43,905 nt of DNA, taken from assembly GCA_937942475.1 (NCBI GenBank), contig CALDEP010000030.1, forward strand, positions 1 to 43,905, read 5' to 3'. This document shows, in pieces, positions 35,308 to 42,938 of this stretch. The position numbers were made by a program, and so were the translations under genes. The notes under the pieces are model-generated. The model saw nothing but the letters and a program-made list of their open reading frames with translations, ran no database searches and was not told the DNA's origin. The DNA comes from an uncultured Aureispira sp. (GTDB lineage Bacteria > Bacteroidota > Bacteroidia > Chitinophagales > Saprospiraceae). The first letter of the stretch is position 1. Every line of letters begins with the position of its first letter.

Positions 35308-35357
35308 TAAGTAGAAAGTCGTTTATTATCAAAATAAAACATACGACTTTCTACTTA
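35308..35357. repeat. 15-bp perfect inverted repeat, 20-base loop
   Basis: TAAGTAGAAAGTCGT (35308-35322) and ACGACTTTCTACTTA (35343-35357). It lies between two minus-strand genes, with no T tract beside it. Same general design (15-22 bp stem, 18-20 base loop) as the repeats at 21504 and 29664, though unrelated in sequence. Confidence 0.7.
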
Positions 35358-35435
35358 CGACTCATATCGTCTGATAAAGGTACCTCTTTTTTTATGACCA
35401 CAAAACTTGTTATTGAACCAATAAATTCAATGCCA

Positions 35436-35903
35436 TTAAATAATTTCAGCCCATTCTCCTTGAGCCAAATCATATAAATCACTAGGGGCAACACCAACTA
35501 AGATTCCTCTAGTTCCTGCATTAATATACAATTTTTCTAAGTCTTTTGCTTCTTCTGAAATATAAACTGGATATTGTTTTTTCATTCCAATGGGAGAACA
35601 GCCACCTCGAATATAGCCAGTATGCTTTTGTAAGTCTTTGACCGCAAGCATGGCTACTTTTTTATTATTGCTAATAGAAGCCATTTTTTTGAGGGATAAA
35701 CTTTGGTTTCCTGCCACTAGAGCCACAATTACACCCGTTTTATCGCCTTCCAAAACTAAGGTTTTATAAACTTGCTCTAAGACCAAGTCATTCTCTTCTG
35801 CTATTTTTCCGACATTCAAATTATCACTATCATAGGCATAATGAACGGCATCAAAGCTTATTTTTTTCTGTTGCAACAATCGTATTGCATTGGTCTTTTT
35901 CAT
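35436..35903 (-). CDS. ybaK: Cys-tRNA(Pro)/Cys deacylase YbaK/EbsC family
   Basis: A 155-residue INS-superfamily trans-editing domain that hydrolyses misacylated Cys-tRNA(Pro). The start KKTNAIRLLQQKKISFDAVHY, the VYKTLVLEG segment (invariant Lys) near residue 47, VALVAGNQSLSLKKMA, and the GYIRGGCSPIGMKKQYPVYISEEA block identify YbaK rather than the broader ProX deacylases. The C-terminal AGTRGILVGVAPSDLYDL matches the substrate-pocket GxxxP. It is cytoplasmic, stands alone on the minus strand, and starts about 100 bases from the divergent MORN-repeat gene. Confidence 0.92.
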   Translation of the reverse strand: MKKTNAIRLLQQKKISFDAVHYAYDSDNLNVGKIAEENDLVLEQVYKTLVLEGDKTGVIVALVAGNQSLSLKKMASISNNKKVAMLAVKDLQKHTGYIRGGCSPIGMKKQYPVYISEEAKDLEKLYINAGTRGILVGVAPSDLYDLAQGEWAEII

Positions 35904-36003
35904 TCTTATTTTGTATTTTTATTAATCGCTAACAAGCCAGCGATACAACCATTTCTAAATTTACTGCATCTACACTAGTAGATTACTCTATTAGACCAAA
36001 CTA

Positions 36004-36960
36004 ATGAACATGCCACAAAGGTTCCTTTTCTTCTATCTATTTTTCAATTTTGTTTGTATTAATATACAAGCACAAGACGGCATCTGCGTTTCTGGCAACT
36101 GTGAAGATGGCTATGGTCGATTCGAATGGCTTAGTGGCGAAGAGTATATCGGCAATTTTAGCAAGGGTAAAATGAGTGGCTATGGTGTTTTTTATTGGAA
36201 AAACAAACGCAAATTCATTGGGGGCTGGAAAAATGGAAAGATGGATGGAAAAGGAATGCTCTTTTACGAAAACGGACAGATAAAAAAAGGCATCTGGAAA
36301 GCCAACACCTTTGTTCGTCTATTGCGCAACGACTTTGCCTTATCCAAAGAAAACATCATCAATGCCGAAAAAGAGCTCTTAAAAATGGTTAGGGATCGAC
36401 CTGGCATGACTAAAATTGTCGAAAAGGACGATATTATTTGGCAATGGGTGCTCTACAAAATGGCTGGAGAAGATGTTCGCTCTCCAATCTATTGGCAAGA
36501 AAATTCCACCAAAAACTTTCCCATTCCTAGTGGCGTGAAAGCCGTTCATGCTTATCCAACCAAAAAATCAGATGGACGTGTTTGGGTGGCTGATAATCTT
36601 ACGTCAGAAGAAATGTGGGCAGGCATTATCTATGAATTACACAATATAAAAAATGGTCCTGCCTTTCAAATGGTCGAACGAGATGCCAAATACTTTGCTT
36701 GTAATCGACAAGACTACATCATGCGCTATGCTCGACTAGAATACAAAGCCGCTCAGGAAACCGCTATTTTTTATACGAATATCTGGCTGCCCTATTGCAA
36801 AAGCAAAGGCATTAAAGCGAATCCACAACTTTGGTTCCATTACCTTCCCGATACCTTCGAACAATGGGCGCTTAGTTTCAAAGATAAAAATAGCTACCCT
36901 TGGCATCCTTATTCAGGCTATTACGATCAAATTGTCAAAGACATCGTGAAGAATTATTAG
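36004..36960 (+). CDS. secreted MORN-repeat protein with an unknown C-terminal domain
   Basis: A 318-residue protein with a signal peptide (about 1-24, ending near NIQAQ). Just after it come three MORN repeats of 23 residues each (about 35-105: GYGRFEWLSGEEYIGNF, GYGVFYWKNKRKFIGGW, GKGMLFYENGQIKKGIW). The rest (110-318) is a helical-plus-aromatic domain rich in Trp, Tyr and Lys (EMWAGIIYELHNI, RYARLEYKAAQETAIFY, FHYLPDTFEQWALSF) that I cannot assign. An in-frame ATG at 36010 (M3) would shorten the n-region by two residues and is equally possible. MORN repeats often bind membranes or partners, but the role here is unknown. Confidence 0.8.
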   Translation: MNMPQRFLFFYLFFNFVCINIQAQDGICVSGNCEDGYGRFEWLSGEEYIGNFSKGKMSGYGVFYWKNKRKFIGGWKNGKMDGKGMLFYENGQIKKGIWKANTFVRLLRNDFALSKENIINAEKELLKMVRDRPGMTKIVEKDDIIWQWVLYKMAGEDVRSPIYWQENSTKNFPIPSGVKAVHAYPTKKSDGRVWVADNLTSEEMWAGIIYELHNIKNGPAFQMVERDAKYFACNRQDYIMRYARLEYKAAQETAIFYTNIWLPYCKSKGIKANPQLWFHYLPDTFEQWALSFKDKNSYPWHPYSGYYDQIVKDIVKNY

Positions 36961-36986
36961 TGCTTCTGGCATCTCAATCAATGAGT

Positions 36987-37169
36987 TTAATCCTTCTTTC
37001 TACTAATGTTGATATTGCTACTTCCTGAGTTTTGTATAACAATGTTATTACTTCCTTTTACATTTATTATATTTTCTTCTTCTAGATGCTTGCTTTCTAA
37101 ATCTTGTATAACAACTTTGTTATCCCCCTTGAATTCTATTCTATTTTTCTCTTCTTTATCTTTTTTCAT
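36987..37169 (-). CDS. small hydrophilic repeat protein (60 aa)
   Basis: A 60-residue protein with two similar units: FKGDNKVVIQDLES and VKGSNNIVIQNSGSSNINI, each beginning (F/V)KG-(D/S)N and containing a VIQ strand. N/V/I-rich strands of this kind resemble the short 'gdNNVVIQG' N-terminal elements found before effector domains in bacterial conflict proteins, but here nothing is attached. It starts 41 bases after the stop of the esterase gene on the same strand, so it may be the last gene of that transcript. The coding call rests on the internal repeat and lack of an alternative on this strand; an overlapping plus-strand ORF looks like a shadow. Confidence 0.45.
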   Translation of the reverse strand: MKKDKEEKNRIEFKGDNKVVIQDLESKHLEEENIINVKGSNNIVIQNSGSSNINISRKKD

Positions 37170-37209
37170 TCCTTATATTTTTTTATTAACAACTATTATC
37201 AAGGCAAAA

Positions 37210-38310
37210 TTAATCAGAAACATGCGTTGCCGTTCGATCTCGCAAAGCATTGATCCACGTCCCAAATTGCACTCCATTGACCTCTTTTTGCATCGTTCCT
37301 GGCAACAAATTAAAGGTATGACTAGCATCATCCACATAAAATGTTTTCCAGTTGGTATGTCTTGAAAAAACAGAATCTCTCAGATGGAGCAAAGCATTTT
37401 TATAATCTGCTGCTGGCAAAGGCGCAGGAACAACCGTTGCTTCTGCACAGTCATTGGTTCCATAACCATAAAATTCCCGAATAACAATATCCTCTAAGGC
37501 AGAAATAAGTCCAAATTGAACATTTGGATGTTTGTTGCTAAGGTACTCATAAATAGATTTCAAATCTGTACTATATTGCCCTGTCGTGTAGTCGAAATAA
37601 TCACTCGGCAAATGTACTTGAAAAAGCCCTTGCCACAAATCATCCAAACAATCTGGTTGTACATTTTGATGCATCAAAACAGGACCAGAATCATCCAAAA
37701 CTGTAGCATCAGCTCCAGGAAAGGCTTCAATGACTTGATTTGCATTGATTAAAGTGCCATAACCTCCTGCGCTAGATCCTGTCAAAAACACCTCATCTAA
37801 GCGCGTTCCAAAATGCGTTTTCAACGCATCCAAGGCTAAGGTAATGTTATCGTGTCCAGCCATTTTTTGATCTTGATACACTAGATTCACATAGGTATTA
37901 TAACTCGTGCCGCCATGCACATCTCCTGTACAATAAGGAATATAGACGAAATTCCAATCTTTGAATGGATTGTGTACACTCCCTTTATCAAAAATCCCCA
38001 ATTGCAAACCAACCGTCTTCCAACTATCAAAAGCGATTTGACCATAACTACCAGGATTTGCCACACAAGTAACGGCATTAAAACAACCGCCTCCACCTTC
38101 CAAATAAATGATGACTTTGTTCGAGCTATTTTTCAGACGCACCCCAATACCTGTATTGCTATTGTCCCTGCAAATCATTCCAGGAACAGGGATAAAGTGC
38201 CATTTTTCTGATTCCGCAGCTTCTTCAAATTCTTCTTGAAGTGTTTTTTCTTTCTCACAACTAAGTAGTGTCATGCAAAGTATTGTAATGGTAAGTAGAT
38301 AGCGTAACAT
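37210..38310 (-). CDS. pectinacetylesterase/Notum-family lipoprotein
   Basis: A 366-residue alpha/beta hydrolase with a lipoprotein signal (MLRYLLTITILCMTLLSC, Cys18). Family motifs are VIIYLEGGGGCFNAVTC (oxyanion glycine loop, near residue 70), WNFVYIPYCTGDVHGG (near 120), LTGSSAGGYGTLIN with the nucleophile Ser (near 178), VLDDSGP, and a late His in DDASHTF. These match the plant pectinacetylesterase/Notum family of carboxylesterases. As a periplasm- or surface-anchored protein it probably removes acetyl or acyl groups from polysaccharide or glycoprotein. The substrate is not determined. It is followed by the 60-aa repeat protein on the same strand. Confidence 0.85.
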   Translation of the reverse strand: MLRYLLTITILCMTLLSCEKEKTLQEEFEEAAESEKWHFIPVPGMICRDNSNTGIGVRLKNSSNKVIIYLEGGGGCFNAVTCVANPGSYGQIAFDSWKTVGLQLGIFDKGSVHNPFKDWNFVYIPYCTGDVHGGTSYNTYVNLVYQDQKMAGHDNITLALDALKTHFGTRLDEVFLTGSSAGGYGTLINANQVIEAFPGADATVLDDSGPVLMHQNVQPDCLDDLWQGLFQVHLPSDYFDYTTGQYSTDLKSIYEYLSNKHPNVQFGLISALEDIVIREFYGYGTNDCAEATVVPAPLPAADYKNALLHLRDSVFSRHTNWKTFYVDDASHTFNLLPGTMQKEVNGVQFGTWINALRDRTATHVSD

Positions 38311-38418
38311 TCGTTGTATTTTATTGGCGTTTATTAATTAACAGCAACAAGTCTTTAAACGTAAAAGCTCTATTCTTATTGTTATAACAACATAAAGCTT
38401 AACGCTTTAAATTTGCGC

Positions 38419-39384
38419 TTACAAAGCAATCTTCAAACCTTCCTCGGCAATACGATAACCTTTTTTAAGTACCTCTTTTTTTGCAGCACTATTTTCTTGT
38501 AAAATAGGATTGGTATGATTAAAATGGATAAAGTGTACTTTCACCCGTTCTTCTTTTGATAATACCTCAAATAAATTCATACTCTCTTCCACAAAAGGAT
38601 GTGGAATTTCAGACATATCTCGATTGCCCACTTCTCCATTCTTAAAAAAAGTAGCATCCAAAAGTGCGATATCTACCGCTTGTATTTCTTTGATAATATC
38701 TCGTTCCCATTTATTCCATTTATCAATATCGGGTATGAATAAAATTTTCTTTTTAGAGCTTATAATTCGATACCCCACCGTTTCGGTATACTCGCCACGA
38801 TGTGGCACCAAAAAAGGAATTACTTGAATTTCTTCTGTTAACTCCATTAAAGAATCGGCTTTCAAAGACTGCAAATCAATATTATGAAGAGCAACCAATT
38901 GACTCCAAGGACCACTTGTTTCTAGATAATTTTTCATTCTAGGCATAGCGTAAACGGGTACCTTATCCGCTCCCATTGCTTCTCTTCCCAAGTGCATCAA
39001 ACCAACATAGTGACCAATATGTCCGTGGGTAAGAAAAATGCCCTTCGGCAAGGTAAATTTCGTTGGATTAAGTTGATCTGATAATAATTTGGTTTGATAT
39101 TTAAAGTCTGGAGAAGCTTCAAACAACCAAGTTTGCTTAGATTTCTTATCCACAATTCCCAAAGAAGTAATCATTTTTTGCTGTGCGGCTGGATTCCAAT
39201 GTTCTTTACAACAAGCTTTCATACAACCGATTTGAGGATAACCAGCATCTTGCACATTCCCCAAAACCATTAAATAAGTCTCTGTTTCTTCTGTAGAAAT
39301 AGGCAAGTTCTTTGTTTCTTCTACAGAAACATCACAGGCAACAAGCATTCCAAACAGCAACAGAACAAAGATCCAATAATTCAT
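38419..39384 (-). CDS. PqqB-like MBL-fold lipoprotein
   Basis: A 321-residue protein with a lipoprotein signal (MNYWIFVLLLFGMLVAC, Cys17) and an MBL-fold hydrolase domain of the PqqB-like group: VLGNVQDAGYPQIGC near residue 42, LFEASPDFKYQ, the metal-site loop LTHGHIGHYVGLMHLGREAMGA near 120, FLVPHRGEYTETVGY and LFIPDIDKW. The motif is HxHxGH, with Gly where most MBL enzymes have Asp, so metal binding may be altered. No other PQQ biosynthesis genes are in the window, so a PQQ role is unlikely; a lipid-anchored hydrolase is more likely. A long conserved C-terminus contains VHFIHFNHTNP. Its reading frame is undamaged. Confidence 0.8.
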   Translation of the reverse strand: MNYWIFVLLLFGMLVACDVSVEETKNLPISTEETETYLMVLGNVQDAGYPQIGCMKACCKEHWNPAAQQKMITSLGIVDKKSKQTWLFEASPDFKYQTKLLSDQLNPTKFTLPKGIFLTHGHIGHYVGLMHLGREAMGADKVPVYAMPRMKNYLETSGPWSQLVALHNIDLQSLKADSLMELTEEIQVIPFLVPHRGEYTETVGYRIISSKKKILFIPDIDKWNKWERDIIKEIQAVDIALLDATFFKNGEVGNRDMSEIPHPFVEESMNLFEVLSKEERVKVHFIHFNHTNPILQENSAAKKEVLKKGYRIAEEGLKIAL

Positions 39385-39502
39385 TTTTATTTTTTTGAAT
39401 ATAAATTGATATCATCAACTAAAGCTAGTTATAGCTAACAATTTTAATAATATATTTTCTAGCCTAAAGTCTAATATTCTTAAAAAGGACATCACCACAA
39501 CA

Positions 39503-39564
39503 CCATCCCTAAGGGCATAGCCCTGAAACCATCTATAAGGGCATAGCCCTGACACCACTTATAC
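39503..39564. repeat. 26-bp tandem repeat (two full units plus part)
   Basis: Units at 39503-39528 and 39529-39554 share AAGGGCATAGCCCTGA, with a short palindrome AGGGCATAGCCCT in each; a degenerate third start (CCACTTATACC) follows. It lies in the 298-base gap between two minus-strand genes. Confidence 0.75.
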
Positions 39565-39569
39565 CTTCT

Positions 39570-39607
39570 AAAACAAAAACGGAGTAATCTGATTTCAGAC
39601 TACTCCG
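39570..39607 (-). terminator. rho-independent terminator of the M43 protease gene
   Basis: On the minus strand, CGGAGTA (39601-39607 complement) pairs with TACTCCG (39580-39586 complement), with partial inner pairing, and is followed by TTTTTGTTTT. It lies about 76 bases after the protease stop. Confidence 0.8.
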
Positions 39608-39682
39608 CAAATGCGAAAGCATATCATGCTTAAATATACCTTTAATATTCCTTAAACTTAGGCTCTACTAGAGGCACTTATT

Positions 39683-42022
39683 TTATTGTTGGATCACTAG
39701 TTTGTGACTAATCGTCTTATTATCTGTTTTAATAGCAACAACATACAAACCTGCTGCCAATGCAGAAACATTCAAACCATAAACATTTGCTCCAGTTGCC
39801 ATTTCAACCATTTGAGGAGACAATACTTCTTCTCCTATACTGTTGTAAATTGAAAGACTTGCAGAACCTGTAATAAGTGATTTGATAGAGACAAACACTT
39901 CTCCATTTCCATCATTTGGATTAGGGTGAATGGATGAAAATTCAATTTCTTTTGCAATTTGATCCACGCCTACTGCCCAATCAAATACTTGAAAAACAGC
40001 ATTACTAGAAGCATTAGCCGTTACCTGAGTCGATGTTGGTCCACAGAAAGAACCATTAGCAGCATTCAAATAACTGAAAGAGTTCGCATTCAATGGATAA
40101 ACCTTCCATTGGTAACATTTATCAGGATCTAAGGTTACCCAAACACTTGTTCCTTGAATCAATTGCTCATAAGGAGTATTTAAGACAATTGGAACCCCAC
40201 AACTCACTTCTTGAATAAGCACACGATACATCGTAGCTCCTGCTACTGCATTCCAAGAAAAATTAATCGTAGGCTGTGGTGAAATAGAGCCATTTACTGG
40301 TGAAATAACCGTAACAGCATTCGTAATTGGCGTAAATGGTTCAGGAGTAAACAAGTTGGCATAACCTCTAGATAAATAATCCAATTTCATGGCTTCTTTT
40401 TGCTCCGTAGAAAAACTTTGAACACAACCAATATACGTGTAATAACTCATGTAGTTATCAGAAGAAGTTCCAGAAGTTGTTTGCTGAGGAGCAGTCGTTT
40501 TCATACTAAAAGTAACCCCTGCTATTTGGGTAGCATCTACTCGCAAATCTATTGGAGCAAAAGTATATGATTCACCTGCAAGCAAAGCAACTGGTAAATT
40601 ATAAGTTCTATCATTAGAAGAAACCAAGGTTGCTCCATTGTAAAAACCATCGGTTACCGTTACAACCGTGTTCATAGGAATTGCTAAGGTTCCTGTATTC
40701 GTTACTCTAAGACTATCCATATCCACTCGGTATGGATTCGTCAAAGGTTGATTAAAGCTATATTCACTAGTAGCCGCTTCAAAGTTTGCAGAAAATCCTG
40801 CTGGAACAGAAGGTGTTGCGCTCAAATAATGGTTACCAAAGTTAATAAACTCACTTTTGACATCCAATTGACCTGTTCCTATAATGTTATCGGTTCCGTT
40901 TGTTGGGCAATAAATATCGGTGGTATCTGAGTCCCCAATGGTATCTTGCCACATCATAACTGTATTTCCTCCCAAAGTATATTCGGTTTCTACAACAATC
41001 AATGTTTTAGGATAAATTTTGTCTTTATTAGAGGTATTTTGCAACCACATACCATCAGGAAAGGTTTCGTTTTCCTTCATGGTAAAACGTGGAGCCGTTG
41101 GAGCAATAACACTTGGAAGGAATAAATAACCATAAGGATCGTGTGCGGTTCCCTTATAAACACAAACATCGTTAAGTCTATTCCCTTCACCACCAAAGAA
41201 ATAAGAAGGATCTGTATCACAGAAACCATCTGCGGCAGTTTGACAATTTTCAGTTCCACCACTACGAGCGATATTTTCTACTCCTACAGGTTGACCACTT
41301 GGTCCTGTAATAATTGTTGGCGTACGTCCTGTTGTATTAGCAAGCACCACAGAATAATAAATATCACTGTTCGGGTTGTTATTTTCATCATTCTCCCAAC
41401 CATAAAAAGTATGATTTAAAGAGAAGTAATGTCCAAATTCATGTGTTAAAGCAACATCATCTGGCATATTTCCTCTAGGCATACAAATGTAATCATCGGC
41501 TGGTCCTCCACGATAAAACCCACCAGAGCCAGGCGTATTATTAACAATAAAAACATTAATTGCATCGTCTACTTTATACTGCTGCATAAAGTATCGAGCT
41601 GCTGGAGAAGAACCGTCATCGTACAAAAGGCTACTATTAATCGTACGAATAGGTCCTTTTAGGTAAAACTCCATCGTAAAATCCGCATCTGATGGTACAG
41701 AAAAATTTCTATTCAACTGACACAAAGCAGCATAAACCACTTGCTCTGTTGTTCCTCCTGTTCCTGTATTAGAACGAACAATATGGAATTGAACGGGAGC
41801 ATACAAAGTATCCGTACCGTTTCTACTGTTTGCTAATAAGCTTAGTAAAGCAGCTTTGTCCCTTCTGTTATCAAACATTCTATTCTTGATCTCTACCCCA
41901 TCAAGTGTTGTAACGCCACATTTGCTGTGATCGTGAGATGATGGTGATTGCGCTTCCGCTTCAAAACTAATTACCGTAAGTGTGAGAATCACTCCACAGA
42001 GGTATAATAAATGACGAACCAT
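39683..42022 (-). CDS. M43 (pappalysin-type) metalloprotease, T9SS-secreted
   Basis: A 779-residue secreted metzincin. Signal peptide 1-24 (ending near EAEAQ); a short pro-region contains a Cys (HDHSKCGVT near 35) that could act as a cysteine switch; the catalytic domain starts near 75. The zinc motif HEFGHYFSLNH is at 194-204, with Ser at the usual Gly position; next come CQTAADGFCDTDPS near 263-277, as in M43 proteases, and the Met-turn DNYMSYY near 545, reached only after a long beta-rich insertion. The C-terminal part holds a fibronectin-like region (INFSWNAVAGATMYRVLIQ) and a T9SS type A sorting domain (SIHPNPNDGNGEVFV ... LAAGLYVVAIKT ... KLVIQQ). The long distance between zinc helix and Met-turn is unusual for the family. 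Expected to be active outside the cell. Confidence 0.85.
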   Translation of the reverse strand: MVRHLLYLCGVILTLTVISFEAEAQSPSSHDHSKCGVTTLDGVEIKNRMFDNRRDKAALLSLLANSRNGTDTLYAPVQFHIVRSNTGTGGTTEQVVYAALCQLNRNFSVPSDADFTMEFYLKGPIRTINSSLLYDDGSSPAARYFMQQYKVDDAINVFIVNNTPGSGGFYRGGPADDYICMPRGNMPDDVALTHEFGHYFSLNHTFYGWENDENNNPNSDIYYSVVLANTTGRTPTIITGPSGQPVGVENIARSGGTENCQTAADGFCDTDPSYFFGGEGNRLNDVCVYKGTAHDPYGYLFLPSVIAPTAPRFTMKENETFPDGMWLQNTSNKDKIYPKTLIVVETEYTLGGNTVMMWQDTIGDSDTTDIYCPTNGTDNIIGTGQLDVKSEFINFGNHYLSATPSVPAGFSANFEAATSEYSFNQPLTNPYRVDMDSLRVTNTGTLAIPMNTVVTVTDGFYNGATLVSSNDRTYNLPVALLAGESYTFAPIDLRVDATQIAGVTFSMKTTAPQQTTSGTSSDNYMSYYTYIGCVQSFSTEQKEAMKLDYLSRGYANLFTPEPFTPITNAVTVISPVNGSISPQPTINFSWNAVAGATMYRVLIQEVSCGVPIVLNTPYEQLIQGTSVWVTLDPDKCYQWKVYPLNANSFSYLNAANGSFCGPTSTQVTANASSNAVFQVFDWAVGVDQIAKEIEFSSIHPNPNDGNGEVFVSIKSLITGSASLSIYNSIGEEVLSPQMVEMATGANVYGLNVSALAAGLYVVAIKTDNKTISHKLVIQQ

Positions 42023-42236
42023 AATGTGTAAAATTAAATTTTTGAATTAAAATAGATTATCTACTTCGTGGGGAAGTGTATCCAATACTTATTAAGCCAC
42101 CTATCGTTAAGATATTATTGGCTCATTAGTGAATCTAAATTGTAAATTGATTTAAATGCTATGTATATGGTTATACAGAATTTCGAGAAAATTCTTGTTG
42201 GAGTTTTATAATAAAGCTGTGTTGGGGCACTTAATA

Positions 42237-42391
42237 CAGTGTAACATAAATTTTCAACATTTATTAAGCGAGCCTTTTTGCGAACTTCTTCGTCCTGTCC
42301 TCGTTATGATAGCTAAGGCTATCAAACTGTGGGAGTCCTCGAATTTCATCAAAAATTCTCTGTAATAAAAATCAAAACTTATGTTACACTG
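42237..42391. repeat. MITE-like element, left copy (155 bp)
   Basis: Starts with CAGTGTAACATAAATTTT and ends with the inverse AAAACTTATGTTACACTG, flanked by TA at both ends. No coding sequence is evident. Internal GATAGC-taag-GCTATC forms a small hairpin. About 97% identical (five mismatches) to the right copy in reverse orientation. Possibly mobilised in trans by the adjacent IS630 transposase, whose ends it resembles. Confidence 0.8.
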
Positions 42392-42456
42392 TATTAAGTA
42401 CAGTGTAACAAAAGTTTTAAATAAAAATATTAAATTTGTCATCAAAAAATAGACAA

Positions 42457-42909
42457 ATGAAAAGACATAACATTAAATTAGCAGAAAAAGATAAAAAACA
42501 TCTTCAAGATTTATTATCAAGAGGAAACTTACCAGTTCGAGTTCAAAAACGGGCTCTAGGTTTATTAGAGCTAGATAGAGGAAAAACCTACCACGCAGTT
42601 TGTGATACATTAAGCAAAAGTTATTCAACAGTATACAGTTGGGGTAAAAAGTATAAAGAAGGTGGTTTAAATTTTCTCAATGATAAGCCTCGTTCAGGAA
42701 GACCAATAGAAGTAGATGGGGAATTAAAGGCTAAGGTAACAGCATTAGCCTGTAGTACTCCACCAAAAGGTTATGGAAAATGGTCATTACGCCTTCTAGC
42801 TGATAAAATTGTAGCATTAGATTTCGTGGATGATATTTCTCATACTGAAGTTGGACGCATTTTAAAAAAAATGAACTGCAGCCTCACAGAAAAAGACAAT
42901 GGTGTATAA
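42457..42909 (+). CDS. IS630 transposase, N-terminal helix-turn-helix part (frame A)
   Basis: A 150-residue product, read from the ATG at 42457 (a TTG at 42436 would add 7 residues). It has two HTH-like regions: residues 40-75 (LDRGKTYHAVCDTLSKSYSTVYSW) and the later winged part GYGKWSLRLLADKIV ... SHTEVGRILKK near 110-138, as in IS630 transposases, including the DKPRSGRP linker. After GRILKK at about residue 138 it runs into an unrelated tail (MNCSLTEKDNGV) and stops at 42907. The continuation of the family sequence (NELQPHRKRQWCISKITGRFLAQ) is in the -1 frame right after an eight-A run (42864-42871), so this product is the truncated one. Confidence 0.85.
   Translation: MKRHNIKLAEKDKKHLQDLLSRGNLPVRVQKRALGLLELDRGKTYHAVCDTLSKSYSTVYSWGKKYKEGGLNFLNDKPRSGRPIEVDGELKAKVTALACSTPPKGYGKWSLRLLADKIVALDFVDDISHTEVGRILKKMNCSLTEKDNGV
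42864..42871 (+). other. eight-A slippery site for -1 frameshift
   Basis: TTT-A8-TG: frame A reads TTA AAA AAA ATG; shifting -1 at the second AAA continues AAT GAA CTG, which yields the conserved NELQPHRKRQWCIS segment and joins frame B. The resulting fused transposase would be 372 aa. A run of A like this is a classical -1 slip site, though a one-base deletion in a once-continuous gene would leave the same picture. Confidence 0.65.
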
Positions 42910-42938
42910 GTAAGATAACAGGTAGATTCTTAGCACAA

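Noticed and set aside
37006-37365. 119-codon plus-strand ORF overlapping the 60-aa gene and the esterase end
   Set aside because: Low-complexity Leu/Phe/Ser composition, antisense to a well-supported esterase gene and to a repeat-containing small ORF. Looks like a shadow.
39503-39554. CRISPR-like tandem repeat
   Set aside because: Units are directly adjacent without spacers, only two copies, and no cas genes nearby.
42156-42445. Short ORFs of 60-70 codons across the left MITE region
   Set aside because: They cross the MITE boundary and depend on its hairpins; no protein-like composition.
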